Shown here in pieces: positions 59,903 to 64,000 of a DNA stretch of 64,000 bases. The stretch is taken from positions 11,158,223 to 11,222,222 of the forward strand of contig NC_134282.1 of NCBI RefSeq assembly GCF_949628215.1, in the 5' to 3' direction. Within the stretch, counting starts at the first letter, position 1, and every line of letters begins with the position of its first letter. The notes below the pieces were generated by a model. That model was not told where the DNA came from. It saw nothing but the letters and a program-made list of their open reading frames with translations, and did not search any database. Source of the DNA: Phalacrocorax aristotelis (Eukaryota > Chordata > Aves > Suliformes > Phalacrocoracidae). A program made the position numbers and the translations under genes.

Positions 59903-62900
59903 CTGGAAAAAAAGAGTGGAGAAATAAGCACACCAGGAATTTATAAATATGCTCTTCACAGTAGGTAAAAATTGATTTATAAATTTACTTTTTAACTAAC
60001 CCTAGTTCAGCTAATGTTTGTTTCACTAAACCTGCCAGTGATCACAGATGCAGCTTGTAAATGAACAACTTGGATCAAGGTGCATTGGTGGTGGTTAACT
60101 CCAGTCTCTATCAAAGGCTGTTAATGACGTGCTTAGAATTCATTGGATGCGTCGTAGTGGAAGAATAAAGTTCCATTACAATCTCATTTCTGAATAAATG
60201 AGTGGGCAAACTGTGAGATTAAAGCTCATTCTCAGCATGCTCAAGGAGGCTGTTTTTTTGTTAATTTGCAGCCTGAGCGCCAAGTGGAACGACAGGAGTG
60301 CAAGCCTTTTTGTAGACAATAAAAGCCACCAGCCAGCTCACAACCCACTGTGAGCTTGGTTTCTTCAAAATACTTTAATACTCATCATATTTCTTGCACT
60401 CCTGTTATCTGAGTGGGTAAATAAAGCTGCAGGAAACTATCTGCTTGTGGTACCTGCTCAGACTTGGAAACGAAAAATTTTACTTCACTTTTGAAAGTGA
60501 TCAAAGGGAAAAGAATGGGACTTGGTTTTTTTTCACTGTAGTTGGCAGCAAAAAGAAGTCTAAAGAGATCTGGGGCTTTAAAGCTGATTTCACTCATTTT
60601 GCTTTAGAAAGTCAGTTCCACTGTTCCTGGAAAACAAGTGAAACAAGAATGTTCTGAAACCATAAAAGAATGAAAGCAAAGCACTGACTAATATTTAATC
60701 AAGCTGTTACAAGCTATTTCTTTTAAACTATTGAATTCCATTTTATAGCAGGCACTTTATCAAAAGTGCTTGTACTTGCACTGTGAGATTATATTTATTA
60801 AAACCTAGCATAAATAGTATGTTGTTAAGGTATTATTTCTATGACCTCAGAGGAAGGGTCCAAAAATCAATCCTAACCCTGAAACTTGATTTCAAGTGAT
60901 TGCCTCTGACTGTCATCTTACTCTTACAAATCATTGTATCTACATATAAACAACAGCCTGTATTATCCCTAGCTCTTTATATCTGCTTTAAAATCTTTTG
61001 ATATCTGTTATCTTTTAAAAATAAAAACATGTTAAACCCTGAACTGATTCATGACATCAGCATAAATCTCACATCCCTTCCAAAGGCACTGAGCAAGTGA
61101 GAGGACAGCACACTTCCAAATAACTCCAAAGGTAAATTACCTGTCAAAGCTGTGGCTGCCATACATTTGCTGTGGACTCATGCAGTTTCCTCCAAGGATG
61201 ACTTTCTGTCTTAAGGAAGTCAGAAACCACCCTTTAGGATTGGAGGTGCTAAGAAATTTCTGTCTTTGTTCCCTAAAAGTTCTTTCTAAACTTGATAAAA
61301 TATTAACAGAATTTTAATAATAATAATAATTCAAAACAGCTGCTTTTGCTTGCAGAACTTGCCCATGAAGATGGCGGGGGAAGCTTTCTCCTTTATAGGT
61401 TTTGTCAGCAAACTAATATAAAGATAAAGCTTTAAGACTCACAGTAGCTAATGAATAATAAAAACTGACATGGCAAGAAAGCAATCACTTGATTGCATTT
61501 TTGTGTTAATGAACACCTTTAAAAGCTCTGGTCTCTGATTCATGGGTAAGATGCAGCACCCATTTTACATTTTGGGCTGACCCTGACCCTCCCCTGCACA
61601 CAGCACAGTGGCCTCTGGGCTCACGGGATCTCTGCTGACTGCCCTGGCTTTGCTGGGAGCGCGAGGAGGTAGGACAGAGAATACCATATACTATGAGTTG
61701 GCCAGGAATTACTTCTATATAAGGACCAATCTGTCACTTAAGGGCAAATGAACAGGAAAAGAAGCTTCTAATCTAAAAATCAAAACATAACTGCTTTAGA
61801 GAAATGTTGCTGCTTTGCATTCCTTTACCCAATTTTTTTTTTTTACTGGACTCCCTATGTCTTCCAAGGTTCATCAGAGGAGGGAGTTGATCGTGAAGCC
61901 TGTTGGTGGAATGCGTGTTGACAGTGGGAGCAAATGCTGTAGCCGTGGCAGGAGGGGCCCCACATTACCCAGAGCAGCTTTGTGAGCTGGACAGAGCCTG
62001 GTCTTTTTCCATAGCTATGGAAACTTCTCATGCTCTTTCTAGTGTGTAGTACAACCAGGCAGGCAAGTGTTCAGAGAAGCCAGGCTTGCCTCCACCTCCG
62101 TCTTTCTTTACCAATGGCTTCTGAGAAAGGAGAGCCACCATGGAGAAGATGTCACTGGGAAGGTCATCTGGCCTGCTGAAAGGTGGCTGCTGACTAGCAT
62201 TTCTCTGGTAACACATGCAGTGCTTGGTTTGATACCTGCTTGCTTTGAATATGAAGATACAATCTGTTCGCTGCCTTGTTGGCCAGAACCGGCCTTATCA
62301 GTTTGCTGGACTGTATCTTCATGGAAGACTTGTGCCTAAAACCACTAATGTTCCAAACATAGTTAGTTGTGTTTAGAGAGGGTTGTAGCTATGGGAAGCG
62401 ATGTGCTCAGCTCTGGATTTTCACATTTACTTGGAAGCTTTTAGCATGCTGGGAGAAAGATAAGCATGTAATACTAAAAGCTGGAAGGAGAGGTGGATTT
62501 GTTCTGTTTCCTTTTCCTGCAGAACTAGAGAGCCTGCGGTTCTAGCCTTGCTCATAACCTGCCAAGCCTCAACTACCTCTTCTCCAAAGAGTGCGTGGGT
62601 ATGTACATGAACACACAGGTAGATGTGTGCCTCTTCCTGTTTTGGATGGAATCTTTAACTGATTGCTGGGTTAATACCAATTTTCAGCTGAAAACCCAGG
62701 GTAATGTAAGGCCTTACCTTTCTTTTGCTGTTGTTTCTGACTCCATTGTGTCATGTCCTTCTTAATACTCATAAGATCTACCCTCTTCCTTCCCTATTCC
62801 TCCTCCCCTCACCCAATGTTCCGCCCAACTCCCAACCTCAGAATCTTTCTTTTGGAAATTTGAGAGAACAGGAATACATTATTTTGATTTTTTTTAAAGT

Positions 62901-63694
62901 CTTATATGTTTTCTGAAGATAGTATTCTCCACAGCTGCAAACCAAATACACTGTGTCTGCTTGGTTCCTTTGCTCCTTAGTGCTATCCCATTTACACGTA
63001 AAGCAGTGACCTCTGACCAGCTCAGAATGGAAGAATTTTTATGGTTATTTCTATCAGTTTTTCTAGTTCCCTTCCTGCAGTTTACTACTACCATTTTTTT
63101 TAATAATAGCAAAAGGTTTCATACGTTGCTGATTCCTTTCCTTTTGTCAGAAGCTACAGCGAGAAATATTCGTGAACTTTCTGTACCAAAGGCAGTTTAA
63201 GACAGTGGAGGTGGAAATAATAAGTTCCTCTTCTTCATTTAAACACAAACTCCAATAGCTTCTAGTCTAGGACTGGCACCTAGTTCTTTAACTAAATGCC
63301 TCAAAAGAAGATTCCTACTCAGAAGGAAAAGTAAAACAAAATAGTTCTTGTTCTACTGGACTTTGTCTCCATTTCTTCAGGTAGGAATATCATGCCCTCA
63401 GTTCTGCAGTAATAAAAGATATTTCCTGCTTAGTGGAGACTAAATACATCTCCCACTTTAACAGCTGTGTTGGTTAAGCTGTCTGCTTAGAGCCAGTTTA
63501 GAACACAGAATGTCCACACAATGCACAACAGTAAACAAAAAGCCTAGAAAATTAGCTGGGTTCATTTGGTCAAATCCTACCACTTCTTTGTGCAACTTGA
63601 AACAAATTACTTTTATACTGCCTCCTCTCTTGCCTCTGGACAGTTTGTCCAGTTGCAGTATGTGACAATTGTATGAAAAACACATATGTCTGTA
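59903..63694. other. SLC19A3 upstream region
   Basis: A non-coding first exon of SLC19A3 is expected somewhere here, but its donor could not be fixed. A possible core promoter lies at 61365-61400. There is an (AAT)n-like run at about 61316-61330. No other gene was recognised. Confidence 0.5.
61365..61400 (-). promoter_or_regulatory. SLC19A3: Possible TATA-type promoter of SLC19A3
   Basis: On the minus strand, CTATAAAGG (TATAAAG at plus 61391-61397) is followed after about 20 bases by CCGCCATCTTCATGG. That is a suitable start region with a YY1-like GCCATCTT. The distance to the first coding exon is about 1.5 kb, which would be a normal first intron. This is inferred from motif spacing only. 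Confidence 0.3.
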
Positions 63695-63826
63695 CAAATC
63701 ATAGAATCTCCTGAGTTGGAAGGGACCTGCAGGGATAATTGCGTCCAACTCCTGTCCCTGCATAGGACAGCCCCAAAATCCACACCATGTGTCTGAGGGC
63801 GTTGTCCAAATGCTTCTTGAATATAC
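63695..63826 (-). mobile_element. CR1 LINE 3' fragment (older copy)
   Basis: The plus strand reads CATAGAATCTCCTGAGTTGG, then AAGGGACCTGCAGGGATAATTG and CCAACTCCTGTCCCTGCA. This is the complement of a CR1 3' tail. It breaks off where the next CR1 tail begins at about 63827. Confidence 0.75.
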
Positions 63827-64000
63827 ACAGAATTGTATAGGTTGGGAAAGACCTTTAAGATCATCGGGTCCAGCTGTAAGCCGAACTCTGCCAGTTCACC
63901 ACTAAACTGTGTCCCTAAGCCACACCTACACATCTTTTAAATACCTCCAGGGAGGGTGACTCAATCACCTCTCTAGGCAGACTGGTCCAGTGCTTGACAA
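63827..64000 (-). mobile_element. CR1 LINE 3' fragment, running off the window
   Basis: A second CR1 tail in the same orientation begins ACAGAATTGTATAGGTTGGG and continues AAGACCTTTAAGATCATCGGGTCC to the window edge. It may be nested in, or inserted next to, the copy at 63695-63826. Confidence 0.78.

Noticed and set aside
61500-63200. A chemokine gene (CCL20 neighbours SLC19A3 in mammals)
   Set aside because: I searched for a secreted small protein with adjacent cysteines and suitable splice sites on both strands and saw none in this window.

Overview
The window is vertebrate nuclear DNA, almost certainly from a bird. It has intron-containing genes with GT-AG splice sites, a GC-rich CpG-island promoter in AT-rich surroundings, CR1 LINE tails, and long terminal repeats (LTRs) of avian endogenous retrovirus families. 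Two protein-coding genes can be reconstructed exon by exon, and both are complete in their coding parts: AGFG1 (ArfGAP with FG repeats 1) on the plus strand and SLC19A3 (thiamine transporter 2) on the minus strand. They converge tail to tail, as they do in other vertebrates.

Layout. 1-726 is unannotated flank. 727-4534 is a deleted class II (betaretrovirus-like, ERVK-type) provirus bounded by a perfect 6-bp target-site duplication. It keeps 41 bp of the 5' LTR, the end of dUTPase, protease, a broken pol, the two ends of env and a complete 3' LTR. 4541-10900 is intergenic with nothing recognised. About 10930-12330 is the CpG island and promoter of AGFG1. Its coding sequence runs from 11634 to 47585 in 13 core exons, giving a 564-residue protein. 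A 72-nt cassette exon resembles the long isoform known in mammals, and a 51-nt in-frame candidate exon was not recognised. An avian retroviral LTR of about 1 kb lies in the intron before the 120-nt exon.

47586-52384 holds both 3' ends plus a solo LTR (51410-51989). SLC19A3 runs from its ATG at 59895 down to its stop at 52385 in five coding exons (474 residues). A second solo LTR of the same family, in opposite orientation, lies in its first coding intron. Both solo LTRs have perfect 5-bp target-site duplications. 59903-63694 is the upstream region, with a possible TATA promoter near 61395 on the minus strand. The window ends in two adjoining CR1 tails.

The two genes are not functionally linked as far as is known. 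AGFG1 is an Arf-GAP/FG-repeat adaptor that binds EH-domain proteins and VAMP7 in vesicle traffic. SLC19A3 is a plasma-membrane thiamine carrier. I found no operon, CRISPR, tRNA or rRNA gene, and no evidence for a wholly new biological system. The most interesting items are the candidate cassette exon, the provirus with an intact pro-pol frameshift signal, and the inverted solo-LTR pair around SLC19A3.
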